A DNA stretch of 64,000 nt, from assembly GCA_002013415.1 (NCBI GenBank), contig MAEX01000013.1, forward strand, positions 62,001 to 126,000, given 5' to 3'. The position numbers and the translations under genes were made by a program. The notes under the pieces are model-generated. The model saw only the letters and a list, made by a program, of their open reading frames with translations, was not told the DNA's origin and did no database searches. The stretch is from Mycobacterium sp. D16Q14. Lineage in GTDB: Bacteria; Actinomycetota; Actinomycetes; Mycobacteriales; Mycobacteriaceae. Positions within the stretch are counted from its first letter, which is position 1; each line of letters opens with the position of its first letter. Positions 1-10,530 of this stretch are shown here, piece by piece.

Positions 1-1
1 C

Positions 2-157
2 GACTTTCAGGTGGACTCCCATAAGGAGGCTTTCGGCGTGGACATCGTGACCACCCGCAACGTCGTCCGCAACCAGAACGACGAGCTGGTCATGGAGGCG
101 TTCACGACCCTGATGGGTCGCGACTCAGAGCGGATGGCCGACATCAAGCTCATCTGA
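2..157 (+). CDS. hadC: (3R)-hydroxyacyl-ACP dehydratase subunit HadC, 3' end only
   Basis: The window opens inside a gene; the last 51 codons are read in the frame that ends at TGA 155-157. The peptide contains FGVDIVTTRN and ELVMEAFTTLMG, which match the C-terminal hotdog-fold part of mycobacterial HadC. In mycobacteria HadBC is the FAS-II dehydratase that works late in meromycolate elongation. The following order tRNA-Trp, secE, nusG is the same as after hadC (Rv0637) in M. tuberculosis, which supports the call. The tail ends earlier than in the Mtb protein, about 20 residues after the TLMG motif. The N-terminal two thirds lie outside the window. Confidence 0.85.
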   Translation, partial: DFQVDSHKEAFGVDIVTTRNVVRNQNDELVMEAFTTLMGRDSERMADIKLI

Positions 158-189
158 GCGTGCCGCCGTCTTCGCCAGGCCGAGGCAAT

Positions 190-219
190 TTCAGTCTGGG
201 GATAGCGTCGGGGTACACT
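190..219 (+). promoter_or_regulatory. candidate promoter for tRNA-Trp
   Basis: TACACT at 214-219 resembles a SigA -10 hexamer; 18 bases upstream the -35 position (TTCAGT, 190-195) is a weak match. It lies 100 bases before the tRNA, in the hadC-tRNA spacer, which otherwise shows nothing. The call rests on the -10 only. Confidence 0.3.
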
Positions 220-318
220 CGAGATTCGGGGTTTTCCCACCACAACGCGCCTGTCGGGTACTCGGGAGGCGCGTGTGTTGTGTGAGGCCCCGGCCAACCG
301 GGTTGGCATGCCAGCCAT

Positions 319-391
<73 letters not shown>

Positions 392-461
392 CAACATCCT
401 GGGGTACGTACTAGGGAACGACGAGATCACTCGCCGAAAGGTAAGAGAGGTACGGAAGGGC

Positions 462-860
462 ATGAGCGACGAGCTAGACGAGTCCGGAGTCGACAGCGAC
501 CGGGCCGTCACCTCGACCAAGCCGCTTCGTCCGACGGGTAAGCGGACCCGCCGTGCTGACGCCTCGATCGCGGCTACGGAGCTCACCGATTCAGGTGCCT
601 CCGAGACCGGTGAGGTGAAGAAGAAGGCTAAGAAGCCGGCCGCCAAGAAGGACAAGACGGGGCCGTCGCGCAATCCGCTCGTCCAGCTGTGGGTATTCCT
701 CAAGCAGGTGGTTGCCGAGCTGCGCAAGGTCATCTGGCCGAACCGCAAGCAGATGGTCAGTTACACCTCGGTGGTGCTGGTCTTCCTGGTGTTCATGGTG
801 ACCCTGATCGGTGTGATCGACCTGGGCCTGGCCCGGCTGGTCATGCTGGTGTTCGGGTAG
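462..860 (+). CDS. secE: preprotein translocase subunit SecE
   Basis: This 132-residue protein is the small essential subunit of the SecYEG membrane channel. The signature [12 protein letters not shown] lies at residues 86-97, just before a single transmembrane segment at about 99-128, as in other Gram-positive SecE proteins. The N-terminal 70 residues are a charged, low-complexity cytoplasmic extension rich in Lys, Ala and Thr, typical of actinobacterial SecE. The ATG is preceded by a GGAAGGG ribosome site. It is followed 24 bases later by nusG, the usual bacterial pairing. Confidence 0.97.
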   Translation: MSDELDESGVDSDRAVTSTKPLRPTGKRTRRADASIAATELTDSGASETGEVKKKAKKPAAKKDKTGPSRNPLVQLWVFLKQVVAELRKVIWPNRKQMVSYTSVVLVFLVFMVTLIGVIDLGLARLVMLVFG

Positions 861-884
861 TAGAGAGACGAGAGAGGACGAACG

Positions 885-1670
885 GTGACGACCTTCGACG
901 GCGACGCTACGAGCGAGCCAGAAGACACCGCGGATACCGCTGTATCGGTTGACGTGGTGGATGAGAGCACCGAGACCGAGGAGACGGCGCAAGAGCCGAC
1001 CGCGGATGTGCCGGCCGCCGAGGCTGAGACCGACGAGGATGCCGACCCGGCCGTCACGTTGAAGGCTCAGCTGCGTCGTGAGCCGGGCGAGTGGTACGTC
1101 GTTCACTCGTACGCCGGATACGAGAACAAGGTCAAGGCGAACCTGCAGACCCGTGTCCAGAACCTGGATGTCGGCGATTACATCTTCCAGATCGAGGTGC
1201 CCACCGAAGAGGTGACCGAGATCAAGAACGGCCAGCGCAAGCAGGTCAACCGCAAGGTGCTGCCCGGTTACATTCTGGTCCGGATGGAACTGAACGACGA
1301 GTCGTGGGGCGCGGTCCGCAACACCCCCGGTGTCACTGGATTTGTCGGCGCGACCTCACGTCCGTCGCCGCTGTCCCTCGACGACGTGGTGAAGTTCCTG
1401 CTGCCGCAGACTCCGGCCAAGAAGCCCGCCAAGGGTTCGGCGGCTGAGACCGCAGCCGCGGCGGCCGAGACCGGTGGTCTGGAGCGTCCGCTCATCGAGG
1501 TCGACTTCGAGGTCGGTGAGTCGGTCACCGTCACCGATGGTCCGTTCGCGACGCTGCCGGCCAGTATCAGCGAGGTCAACGCCGAACAGCAGCGCCTCAA
1601 GGTGCTGGTGTCCATCTTCGGCCGCGAAACCCCTGTCGAGCTCAACTTCACCCAGGTGGAGAAGCTCTAA
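885..1670 (+). CDS. nusG: transcription termination/antitermination factor NusG
   Basis: NusG binds elongating RNA polymerase and modulates pausing, Rho termination and transcription-translation coupling. The protein has 261 residues. An acidic low-complexity N-terminal tail (1-60) precedes the NGN domain, which begins with [16 protein letters not shown] at 69-84. An Ala-rich linker (about 176-200) leads to a C-terminal KOW domain beginning near [13 protein letters not shown]. The start is GTG at 885. The acidic tail and Ala-rich linker make it longer than the E. coli protein (about 180 residues), as in other actinobacteria. Confidence 0.97.
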   Translation: MTTFDGDATSEPEDTADTAVSVDVVDESTETEETAQEPTADVPAAEAETDEDADPAVTLKAQLRREPGEWYVVHSYAGYENKVKANLQTRVQNLDVGDYIFQIEVPTEEVTEIKNGQRKQVNRKVLPGYILVRMELNDESWGAVRNTPGVTGFVGATSRPSPLSLDDVVKFLLPQTPAKKPAKGSAAETAAAAAETGGLERPLIEVDFEVGESVTVTDGPFATLPASISEVNAEQQRLKVLVSIFGRETPVELNFTQVEKL

Positions 1671-1678
1671 CAAGACTT

Positions 1679-1725
1679 CGGACCGCGTCACGGTCCGCGG
1701 AACCTCCGGTCGAATAACGGCCGGA
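1679..1725 (+). promoter_or_regulatory. two hairpins in the nusG-rplK spacer
   Basis: Two stems sit side by side in the rplK leader. CGGACCG (1679-1685) pairs with CGGTCCG (1691-1697). TCCGGTCG (1705-1712) pairs with CGGCCGGA (1718-1725) around an AATAA loop, with one G-T pair. In many bacteria the L11 operon is autoregulated by L1 binding a leader structure, so this is where such a site would be. That it binds L1 is inference only. Confidence 0.4.
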
Positions 1726-1753
1726 ACACGGAAGGAAAGTAAGGAAACACCCA

Positions 1754-2182
1754 ATGGCCCCGAAGAAAAAGGTCGTCGGGCTGATCAAGCTGCAGATCAA
1801 GGCCGGCGAAGCCAACCCCGCGCCTCCGGTCGGTCCCGCGCTCGGTCAGCATGGCGTCAACATCATGGAGTTCTGCAAGGCGTACAACGCCGCGACGGAG
1901 TCGCAGCGCGGCAACGTCATCCCCGTGGAGATCAGCGTCTACGAGGACCGCAGCTTCACCTTCGCTCTGAAGACCCCGCCCGCCGCCAAGCTGCTGTTGA
2001 AGGCCGCCGGTGTGCCCAAGGGTTCCGGTGAGCCGCACAAGACCAAGGTCGCCAAGGTGACCTGGGATCAGGTGCGCGAGATCGCCGAGACGAAGAAGGA
2101 AGACCTCAACGCCAATGACATCGACGCCGCCGCCAAGATCATTGCCGGCACCGCGCGCTCGATGGGCATCACGGTCGAGTAG
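1754..2182 (+). CDS. rplK: 50S ribosomal protein L11
   Basis: L11 forms the stalk base of the 50S subunit with 23S rRNA, where elongation factors and the stringent-response factor Rel act. The 142-residue length is standard. The N-terminal domain starts [20 protein letters not shown] and carries the Pro-rich [19 protein letters not shown] element (about residues 22-40); the C-terminal RNA-binding domain ends [13 protein letters not shown]. It is followed 88 bases later by rplA, the usual L11-L1 pair. Confidence 0.99.
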   Translation: MAPKKKVVGLIKLQIKAGEANPAPPVGPALGQHGVNIMEFCKAYNAATESQRGNVIPVEISVYEDRSFTFALKTPPAAKLLLKAAGVPKGSGEPHKTKVAKVTWDQVREIAETKKEDLNANDIDAAAKIIAGTARSMGITVE

Positions 2183-2270
2183 CACGCACAGCGCCGAGTA
2201 ACACCGAACACCCAGTGGTAAGGCCCGCTTCGGCCTGCACGACCACGAACCAACGATTGATTGGATACCC

Positions 2271-2981
2271 ATGAGCAAGAACAGCAAGGCATATCGCGAG
2301 GCCGCCGAGAAGGTGGACCGCGAGAAGCTGTACACCCCTCTCGAGGCCGCAAAGCTGGCCAAGGAGACGGCGTCCAAGAAGTACGACGCCACTGTCGAGG
2401 TCGCGATGCGCCTCGGCGTCGACCCCCGCAAGGCTGACCAGATGGTCCGCGGCACCGTGAACCTTCCGCACGGTACCGGTAAGACCGCTCGCGTCATCGT
2501 CTTCGCGGTGGGCGACAAGGCGGAAGCGGCCGCGGCCGCCGGTGCCGATGTTGTCGGTAGCGACGACCTGATCGAGAAGATCCAGGGCGGCTGGCTGGAG
2601 TTCGACGCGGCCATTGCCACCCCGGATCAGATGGCGAAGGTCGGTCGTATCGCCCGTGTCCTGGGACCGCGTGGTCTGATGCCGAACCCCAAGACCGGCA
2701 CCGTGACCCCCGATGTCGCCAAGGCCGTCACCGACATCAAGGGCGGCAAGATCAACTTCCGCGTCGACAAGCACTCCAACCTTCACCTGATCATCGGCAA
2801 GGCCTCGTTCGATGCCGAGAAGCTGACGGAGAACTACGGTGCCGTGCTGGACGAGATCCTGCGTGCCAAGCCGTCGTCGGCGAAGGGCCGCTACCTGAAG
2901 AAGGTTGTCGTCACCACCACGACGGGCCCGGGCATCCAGGTTGACCCGAGCGTGACCCGGAACTTCCTCGAGGTTCAGTAG
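2271..2981 (+). CDS. rplA: 50S ribosomal protein L1
   Basis: L1 binds 23S rRNA at the E-site stalk and commonly represses its own L11-L1 mRNA. The protein has 236 residues with the family motifs [17 protein letters not shown] in the middle and GPGIQVDPS near the C-terminus. It starts with ATG at 2271. It is the last gene of the secE-nusG-rplK-rplA block; a strong terminator follows 26 bases after its stop. Confidence 0.99.
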   Translation: MSKNSKAYREAAEKVDREKLYTPLEAAKLAKETASKKYDATVEVAMRLGVDPRKADQMVRGTVNLPHGTGKTARVIVFAVGDKAEAAAAAGADVVGSDDLIEKIQGGWLEFDAAIATPDQMAKVGRIARVLGPRGLMPNPKTGTVTPDVAKAVTDIKGGKINFRVDKHSNLHLIIGKASFDAEKLTENYGAVLDEILRAKPSSAKGRYLKKVVVTTTTGPGIQVDPSVTRNFLEVQ

Positions 2982-3007
2982 CCTCCCGCGCACATTTTCT
3001 GCACAGG

Positions 3008-3048
3008 CCCCCGTTTCCCCTTCATATCGAGGGGGAAACGGGGGTTTT
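3008..3048 (+). terminator. intrinsic terminator of the rplKA operon
   Basis: A perfect 13-bp stem, CCCCCGTTTCCCC (3008-3020) with GGGGAAACGGGGG (3032-3044), is closed by an 11-base loop and followed by TTTT (3045-3048). Confidence 0.9.
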
Positions 3049-3055
3049 GTCGTGA

Positions 3056-3075
3056 GTAGGGACCAAAGACCGTAG
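3056..3075 (+). promoter_or_regulatory. candidate Dos box (DevR/DosR binding site)
   Basis: GGGACCAAAGACCG at 3059-3072 matches 11 of the 14 core positions of the published DosR consensus (GGGACTWWAGTCCC). A plausible -10, TACCGT, lies at 3097-3102. The box is then centred about 43 bases before the inferred start of transcription, the usual place for a DosR site that overlaps the -35. The box lies upstream of a small ORF and devR-devS, so autoregulation is likely. Sequence match only. Confidence 0.55.
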
Positions 3076-3131
3076 CGGCCCAGATCCTTCCCGCCCTACC
3101 GTTGAAGAATGGGGTACCGGGAAGGAATGTC

Positions 3132-3329
3132 ATGATGGCGCGCTCTGTCCCACTGCAGGGCAGCGTGACCGCCGGAGCGCTGGTCCAGGCGTCGGCACTG
3201 ATCGATAGCACGCTGCTCGCGTCTGGCGGTTCGCAGCGCACCCCGGACATCGTGTCGGCCCGTCATCTGCTGGATGCGATATCGCATAGCGACAAGAACA
3301 TCGGTGATCAACACGTGGTTGGGCTGTAG
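3132..3329 (+). CDS. small hypothetical protein upstream of devR
   Basis: The reading frame encodes 65 residues, starting [17 protein letters not shown] and ending DQHVVGL. GGAAGGA at about 3119-3125 is correctly spaced for the ATG at 3132, and the third codon positions are GC-rich as in the neighbouring genes. It lies just downstream of a candidate Dos box and -10, so it would be the first gene of a devR transcript. I recognise no family and no transmembrane segment. In M. tuberculosis the gene before devR is a universal stress protein, which this is not. It could be a leader peptide, a small regulator, or a chance frame. Confidence 0.45.
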   Translation: MMARSVPLQGSVTAGALVQASALIDSTLLASGGSQRTPDIVSARHLLDAISHSDKNIGDQHVVGL

Positions 3330-3357
3330 CGATGCCGGTGCTGGATTCCGTCGCGGA

Positions 3358-3376
3358 TGCCACACTGGGTGTGGCA
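3358..3376 (+). promoter_or_regulatory. perfect hairpin directly before the devR ribosome site
   Basis: TGCCACAC (3358-3365) pairs perfectly with GTGTGGCA (3369-3376) around a TGG loop. The devR ribosome site GGAAGG follows within a few bases. There is no T-tract, so it is not a simple terminator. It could shield the ribosome site or stabilise the mRNA. Confidence 0.45.
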
Positions 3377-3394
3377 AGCGGAAGGGTTACGGAC

Positions 3395-4045
3395 ATGATC
3401 ACAGTGTTTCTTGTCGATGATCACGAGGTGGTGCGCCGCGGTCTGGCGGATCTGCTTGAAGAGGAAGAGGACTTCTCGGTGATCGGTCAGGCGTCCTCGG
3501 TGGCCGAGGCGATGGCGCGTATCCCCGCACTACAACCGGACATCGCGGTGCTGGACATTCGGCTTCCCGACGGTAACGGAGTGGAGCTGTGCCGCGAATT
3601 GCGGTCCAGGTTGCCGAATCTCAACTGTTTGATGCTTACCTCGTTCACCGATGAACACGCCATGCTCGACGCGATCATGGCGGGTGCCGGCGGATACGTC
3701 ATTAAGGACATCAAGGGAATGGAGCTGATCTCCGCGGTCCGCACCGTCGGGGCAGGACGCTCGCTGCTGGACAATCGGGCCGCTGCCGCGTTGATGAACA
3801 AGTTACGCGCGGCGGCCGACAACCCGTCGCCGCTGGCGGGGCTCACCGCCCAGGAGCGGACGCTGCTGGAACTGATCGGGGAGGGGCTCACCAACCGTCA
3901 GATCGCGGAACGAATGTTCTTGGCGGAGAAGACTGTCAAGAACTACGTCTCGCGTCTGCTCACCAAACTGGACCTCGAACGCCGGACACAGGTTGCCGTG
4001 CTCGCCACCAAACTCTCGCGCGAGAATCACGGACCGCAGGGCTGA
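3395..4045 (+). CDS. devR: NarL/LuxR-family response regulator DevR (DosR)
   Basis: DevR is the response regulator that switches on the mycobacterial dormancy regulon under low oxygen, NO or CO. With the start at ATG 3395, 8 bases after GGAAGG, the protein has 216 residues and its key positions fall where they do in Mtb DevR. Acidic pocket D8/D9, phosphoacceptor D54 in VLDIRLPDG, switch T82 and K104 are present. The C-terminal LuxR helix-turn-helix (about 150-200) contains [14 protein letters not shown] with K179 and N183. An in-frame ATG at 3332 would add 21 unrelated residues and has no ribosome site. devS follows 45 bases later. Confidence 0.93.
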   Translation: MITVFLVDDHEVVRRGLADLLEEEEDFSVIGQASSVAEAMARIPALQPDIAVLDIRLPDGNGVELCRELRSRLPNLNCLMLTSFTDEHAMLDAIMAGAGGYVIKDIKGMELISAVRTVGAGRSLLDNRAAAALMNKLRAAADNPSPLAGLTAQERTLLELIGEGLTNRQIAERMFLAEKTVKNYVSRLLTKLDLERRTQVAVLATKLSRENHGPQG

Positions 4046-4087
4046 CGGGGTTCGTGGTCAGTCCGGGTCAGGGTGTGCGAGAGTTGA

Positions 4088-7008
<2,921 letters not shown>

Positions 7009-7046
7009 CGTGGATGAGACGTGTGTGCGAAGACCATGTGGTTCGC

Positions 7047-7745
7047 CTAGAAACCCGAGACACCGGTGAGCTGCCGCAGTTGCACCGCGGATGCCGGCAG
7101 CTGAGCGGCGAGCTCGATGGCTTGGTCGCGGCCATCGGTGGCGAGCACGTAAAAACCATTCGCGATCTCGGTTCCCTCAACGTACGGGCCGTCAGTGAGA
7201 ACGGTCTCTCCGTCGCGCACCCGGACCGTGGTGGCCGTGGACGGGGGATGCAACGGTCCCGCGATCTTGATATGCCCACTTGCCTTCTCGCCGAACATCC
7301 CGTGCTTGGCCGCCACCGCTTGCCATTCGGGGCTGCCCGGCACATATGCGCGATCTCCGGGCTCCAGCAGGAGTGCGAGCCAACTCGTGGACCCCTGCCC
7401 CCCGAATTCTTGGGAGCAGTCGACCAGCGGCCACACTTCGACCGCGCCGCGCTTGGTCTCCGGGATATCCCGTGCCAAGGCAAGGGCGTCATCGAGGTTG
7501 TCCGCCTCCAATACGTAGTAGCCGTTCGCCACCTCGGCGCCTTCGGCGAACGGACCGTCCGTGATGACAGGGGCATCGGGTCCGCCGGTGATACGCACGC
7601 TGTCGGCTTCGGGATACAGCGCGTCGCCTGCGCGGATCGCCGACGCCGCCTTGGCTTGAAAGTTCAAGTAATCCGTCAGTTCTTGAGCGGCCTCATCGGG
7701 TGTGCGTTCCTGCTGGGGACCAATGAGTAGCGCGAGATAATGCAT
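7047..7745 (-). CDS. DGPF-domain (YCII-related) protein, two tandem domains
   Basis: The 232-residue protein carries two copies of the YCII-like ferredoxin-fold domain. The first has ITDGPFAEGAEVANGYYV (DGPF at 63-66); the second has LTDGPYVEGTEIANGFYV (DGPY at 185-188). Such proteins are the conserved genomic partners and usual targets of ECF42 sigma factors; their biochemical role is not established. The start is ATG at 7745, preceded by GGAGGG at good spacing; a longer frame upstream has no ribosome site. A candidate ECF promoter lies 55-90 bases upstream. Confidence 0.85.
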   Translation of the reverse strand: MHYLALLIGPQQERTPDEAAQELTDYLNFQAKAASAIRAGDALYPEADSVRITGGPDAPVITDGPFAEGAEVANGYYVLEADNLDDALALARDIPETKRGAVEVWPLVDCSQEFGGQGSTSWLALLLEPGDRAYVPGSPEWQAVAAKHGMFGEKASGHIKIAGPLHPPSTATTVRVRDGETVLTDGPYVEGTEIANGFYVLATDGRDQAIELAAQLPASAVQLRQLTGVSGF

Positions 7746-7799
7746 GGTGGAGCCCTCCGTCGGTATCAATGAGCGGAACTCTGCGATCCACTCTCTACT

Positions 7800-7831
7800 T
7801 GTCTGACGAACCGCGCACCACTGATCAGACA
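7800..7831 (-). promoter_or_regulatory. candidate ECF promoter / inverted repeat before the DGPF gene
   Basis: On the minus strand TGTCTG, 17 bases, then CGTC (7831 down to 7805) resembles the short -35 and -10 elements described for ECF42 promoters (TGTCGA and CGTC-like). The same segment is a perfect 7-bp inverted repeat, TGTCTGA (7800-7806) and TCAGACA (7825-7831), so a repressor site is also possible. Confidence 0.35.
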
Positions 7832-7840
7832 CTTTCGGTA

Positions 7841-8518
7841 TTACTGGGTGAAGACCTGCTCGGGCGGGGGTGGTGTCTGCAGCAGTGCGGGAAGTACAAA
7901 GGTCCGGACATAACGGCGTACCTGATCGGGGTCGTCGCAGCCCGGTATGGAACCCGACAGCAGGCTCATAACCACCGACAGCACATAACGCGAGGCGTCG
8001 CCGGCGCTGAGCCCCTCGCGTAGCGGCGCCAGACCGCTGCTGAACATTGACTCGTACAGTCCCGTGAGCATCTGTGACAGCCCGGGTGAGCCGAATATCA
8101 GGCTGGCGGCGGTGCTATGGGTGCCATCCGGGTCCGCGAGTGCGCGGAGCAAGGGGTCCTGTGTGGTCTCGGTCGCGACGATGACCATGGACTCGACCAC
8201 CATCTCGGACCAGTCCCCAAGCGCCATCAGCCGGGGGGCCATCTCCGCGATGTTCGTTGTCGCCCTGCGCACGATGAGCGCGTCCAGTACCTCGTCCCGG
8301 TTGTTGAAGTAGCGATACACGACCCCGCGGCTGTACCCGGCCTCACGGGCGACGGCGCCCATGCTGAGTGCTATGACGCCAACGCGGGCCAGCACTCGCT
8401 CAGTCGCGTCGAGCAAGTGCGATTGCACCTCTGTGGAGGTCTTGCCGTCTTTGATGGGCCGACCGCGGCCACGTCCCGCCTCGGCAGCTCCCGTGTGGTC
8501 CGTCACCGTGTATCTCAA
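7841..8518 (-). CDS. TetR-family transcriptional regulator
   Basis: The 225-residue protein has an N-terminal TetR helix-turn-helix at about residues 50-82 (LSMGAVAREAGYSRGVVYRYF followed by NNRDEVLDAL) and a ligand-binding C-terminal half with no motif I can assign. It is divergent from the methyltransferase at 8706, across an AT-rich 187-base spacer, and lies upstream of the DGPF-ECF genes on the same strand. Either could be its target. I cannot name the ligand. Confidence 0.85.
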   Translation of the reverse strand: MRYTVTDHTGAAEAGRGRGRPIKDGKTSTEVQSHLLDATERVLARVGVIALSMGAVAREAGYSRGVVYRYFNNRDEVLDALIVRRATTNIAEMAPRLMALGDWSEMVVESMVIVATETTQDPLLRALADPDGTHSTAASLIFGSPGLSQMLTGLYESMFSSGLAPLREGLSAGDASRYVLSVVMSLLSGSIPGCDDPDQVRRYVRTFVLPALLQTPPPPEQVFTQ

Positions 8519-8629
8519 TCCCTGTAATTACTAGACAAATATATCGTGCTGTTCTATAAATAGTGCGAGCTGGTCGTCCGTGGTTCTTCCGGACTGGCCT
8601 CACTGGTTCGCGGTGGTGGGATGTGCGGT

Positions 8630-8658
8630 TTGAGGGGTTCGCACTGACAAACTATGGC
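8630..8658 (+). promoter_or_regulatory. candidate SigA promoter of the methyltransferase gene
   Basis: TTGAGG (8630-8635), 17 bases, TATGGC (8653-8658), located 48 bases before the ATG at 8706. The other half of the spacer (8525-8570) is AT-rich with imperfect TAGA/TCTA arms, where the TetR gene probably has its promoter and operator. Confidence 0.4.
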
Positions 8659-8705
8659 GGCCAGTCCAGTCGGCACACTATCCAGGCCGGCGTACAAAGG
8701 AACTC

Positions 8706-9650
8706 ATGGCGCGAAGTGATGGAGACAGCTGGGAGATCACGGAGAGTGTCGGCACCACGGCGTTGGGGGTGGCCAGCGCCCGAGATGCGGAAACGCGTAG
8801 CGAGAACCCGCTGATCAGTGATCCGTACGCCGGTCTCTTTCTCGAGGCTGCCGGTGACGGAGTGTGGAGCATGTACCGCTTCGACGGTGAACCGCCCGCC
8901 GCGCTGCTAGCGGCCGAGCCCCGATTAGCCGAGCGCATTGCCGCCATGCGGTCCTATGTCGCGTGCCGCACCAAGTTCTTTGACGACTTCTTCCGCGAAG
9001 CGTCCGGGGCCGGTGTTCGACAGTCGGTGATCCTGGCGGCCGGTCTCGACGCGCGCGCGTGGCGACTCGACTGGCCCGCCGATGCGGTGCTGTTCGAGCT
9101 GGACCTTCCCACGGTTCTCGCCTTCAAGGCCGACACCCTGGATGCGCAGGCCGCGACGGCGCGCGTTCGCCAAGTCCCGGTTGCGGTGGACCTGCGCGAC
9201 GATTGGCCCGCCGCGTTGGCGGCCGGCGGGTTTGATGCCGGCGAGCCGGTGGCCTGGATCGCCGAGGGCCTGCTGCCGTATCTGCCGCCCGCGGCCCAGA
9301 ACTTGCTGTTCGAGCGGATTGATTCACTCAGTGTGCCGGGCAGTCGTGTCGCCGTGGAGAACTTCGGTGAAGGCTTCTTTGATCCGGAAATACTTGCCCG
9401 GCAAAGAGAACGGGGGCAGGTGTTCCGGCGTGCCGCCGAGAGTGTCCAAGATCAGGACATTCCCGATGTGGCGGAGCTGTGGTATCTGGAGGAACGTACT
9501 GACGCGGGCGAGTTCCTGGCCGGCCGCGGATGGCAGGTGACCAAAGAGACCACGACCGCCCTGTTGGCGCGTCACGGTCGGGGTATCCCCGCCGATCTGC
9601 CCGACGCGACCCCGAACTCCGCATTCCTGATCGCGGAGAAGACCGGCTAG
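8706..9650 (+). CDS. SAM-dependent methyltransferase, TIGR00027 / Ppm2-like family
   Basis: This 314-residue enzyme belongs to the large mycobacterial family of putative O-methyltransferases related to leucine carboxyl methyltransferases. It has the family N-terminus (SVGTTALGVASARDAET, then LISDPYAGLF), the SAM-binding motif AAGLDARAWRL at 111-121 and the acidic FELDLP at 130-135. The substrate of this subgroup is unknown. The ATG at 8706 follows AAAGGA. Its stop overlaps the convergent dagK stop by exactly 4 bases. Confidence 0.85.
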   Translation: MARSDGDSWEITESVGTTALGVASARDAETRSENPLISDPYAGLFLEAAGDGVWSMYRFDGEPPAALLAAEPRLAERIAAMRSYVACRTKFFDDFFREASGAGVRQSVILAAGLDARAWRLDWPADAVLFELDLPTVLAFKADTLDAQAATARVRQVPVAVDLRDDWPAALAAGGFDAGEPVAWIAEGLLPYLPPAAQNLLFERIDSLSVPGSRVAVENFGEGFFDPEILARQRERGQVFRRAAESVQDQDIPDVAELWYLEERTDAGEFLAGRGWQVTKETTTALLARHGRGIPADLPDATPNSAFLIAEKTG

Positions 9651-10525
9651 GCGAAGACGGTCAGGGCGCCGTGAACCACGTCGATATCGATCGGCAGTGG
9701 TGCCACCGGATCCCCATCGGCGTACGCGGTGATGTTGTCGGCGGACAGTCGGACTCGCCGCGTCCGGAAGGTGCTCACCTCGGGCAGGTCGACATGGGTG
9801 CCCTTGTAGACGGTGGGGGAGAGCCGTAGCAGGCGCAGCCGCCCACCGGCCGCCACCACCGTCACGTCCAGTAGCCCATCGTCCAGAATGGCGTTGGGAC
9901 AGATGCGCATTCCGCCGCCGTATGAGGTGCCGTTTCCGACCGCGACCAGGGTGACATCGGTCTCGATCACCTGATCGTCCAATTCGATGCGAAACGGCAG
10001 CGGCCGCAGCTTGGCGGCCTCCATTGCCATCGCGATGTCATAACGGCGTCGGCCGCGGGGCCGGCTCATCCGATTGGCGCGATCGTTGACCAACGAGTCG
10101 AATCCCGATGCCACCACGGTGGCGAACCACGTTGTGTGTCCGTTGTATTGCACACGCCCGCAGTCGATCACCCGGGTATTGCCGGTCGCGATCACGTCGG
10201 CGGCGGCCACCGGATCACCCAGCGGGATGTCCAGCATGCGGGCGCAGTCGTTTCCGGTACCGATCGGGATCACGCCGAGCGCCACCGGGGTGGATGCGAC
10301 CGCCTGTAGCGCGATGCTCACCAGACCGTCCCCGCCCGCGGCGATGATTCCGCGGGCGCCCGTGCGGGCGGCTTCCTGTGCGAGGGCATGCGATTCCGAT
10401 GCCGACGACGCCGCGTGATGTGTCACCGTCAGTCCGCGCGCACGCAGATGCGCGATGGCGGCGTCGGCTGCTTGTGCTGCGCCGTGGCCCGCGGCCGGGT
10501 TCGTCAGGACGGTGAGATGGGTCAT
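9647..10525 (-). CDS. dagK: diacylglycerol kinase family lipid kinase (Rv2252 type)
   Basis: The 292-residue protein has the diacylglycerol kinase catalytic domain with GGDG at 64-67 and PIGTGND at 87-93, plus a C-terminal beta domain containing SYGGGMRICPNA. The Mtb orthologue Rv2252 phosphorylates diacylglycerol and feeds PIM synthesis. It lies 5 bases downstream of the flavoprotein gene, so they are probably cotranscribed. The same order (glpD, TetR, flavoprotein, dagK) occurs at Mtb Rv2249c-Rv2252. Confidence 0.9.
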   Translation of the reverse strand: MTHLTVLTNPAAGHGAAQAADAAIAHLRARGLTVTHHAASSASESHALAQEAARTGARGIIAAGGDGLVSIALQAVASTPVALGVIPIGTGNDCARMLDIPLGDPVAAADVIATGNTRVIDCGRVQYNGHTTWFATVVASGFDSLVNDRANRMSRPRGRRRYDIAMAMEAAKLRPLPFRIELDDQVIETDVTLVAVGNGTSYGGGMRICPNAILDDGLLDVTVVAAGGRLRLLRLSPTVYKGTHVDLPEVSTFRTRRVRLSADNITAYADGDPVAPLPIDIDVVHGALTVFA

Positions 10526-10530
10526 CGGCG

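Noticed and set aside
1688..2993. Open frames antisense to rplK and rplA
   Set aside because: They mirror conserved ribosomal genes and have no protein-like motifs.
8525..8570. TAGA...TCTA repeat in the TetR-methyltransferase spacer as an operator
   Set aside because: Arms are only four exact bases in an AT-rich stretch; not better than chance.
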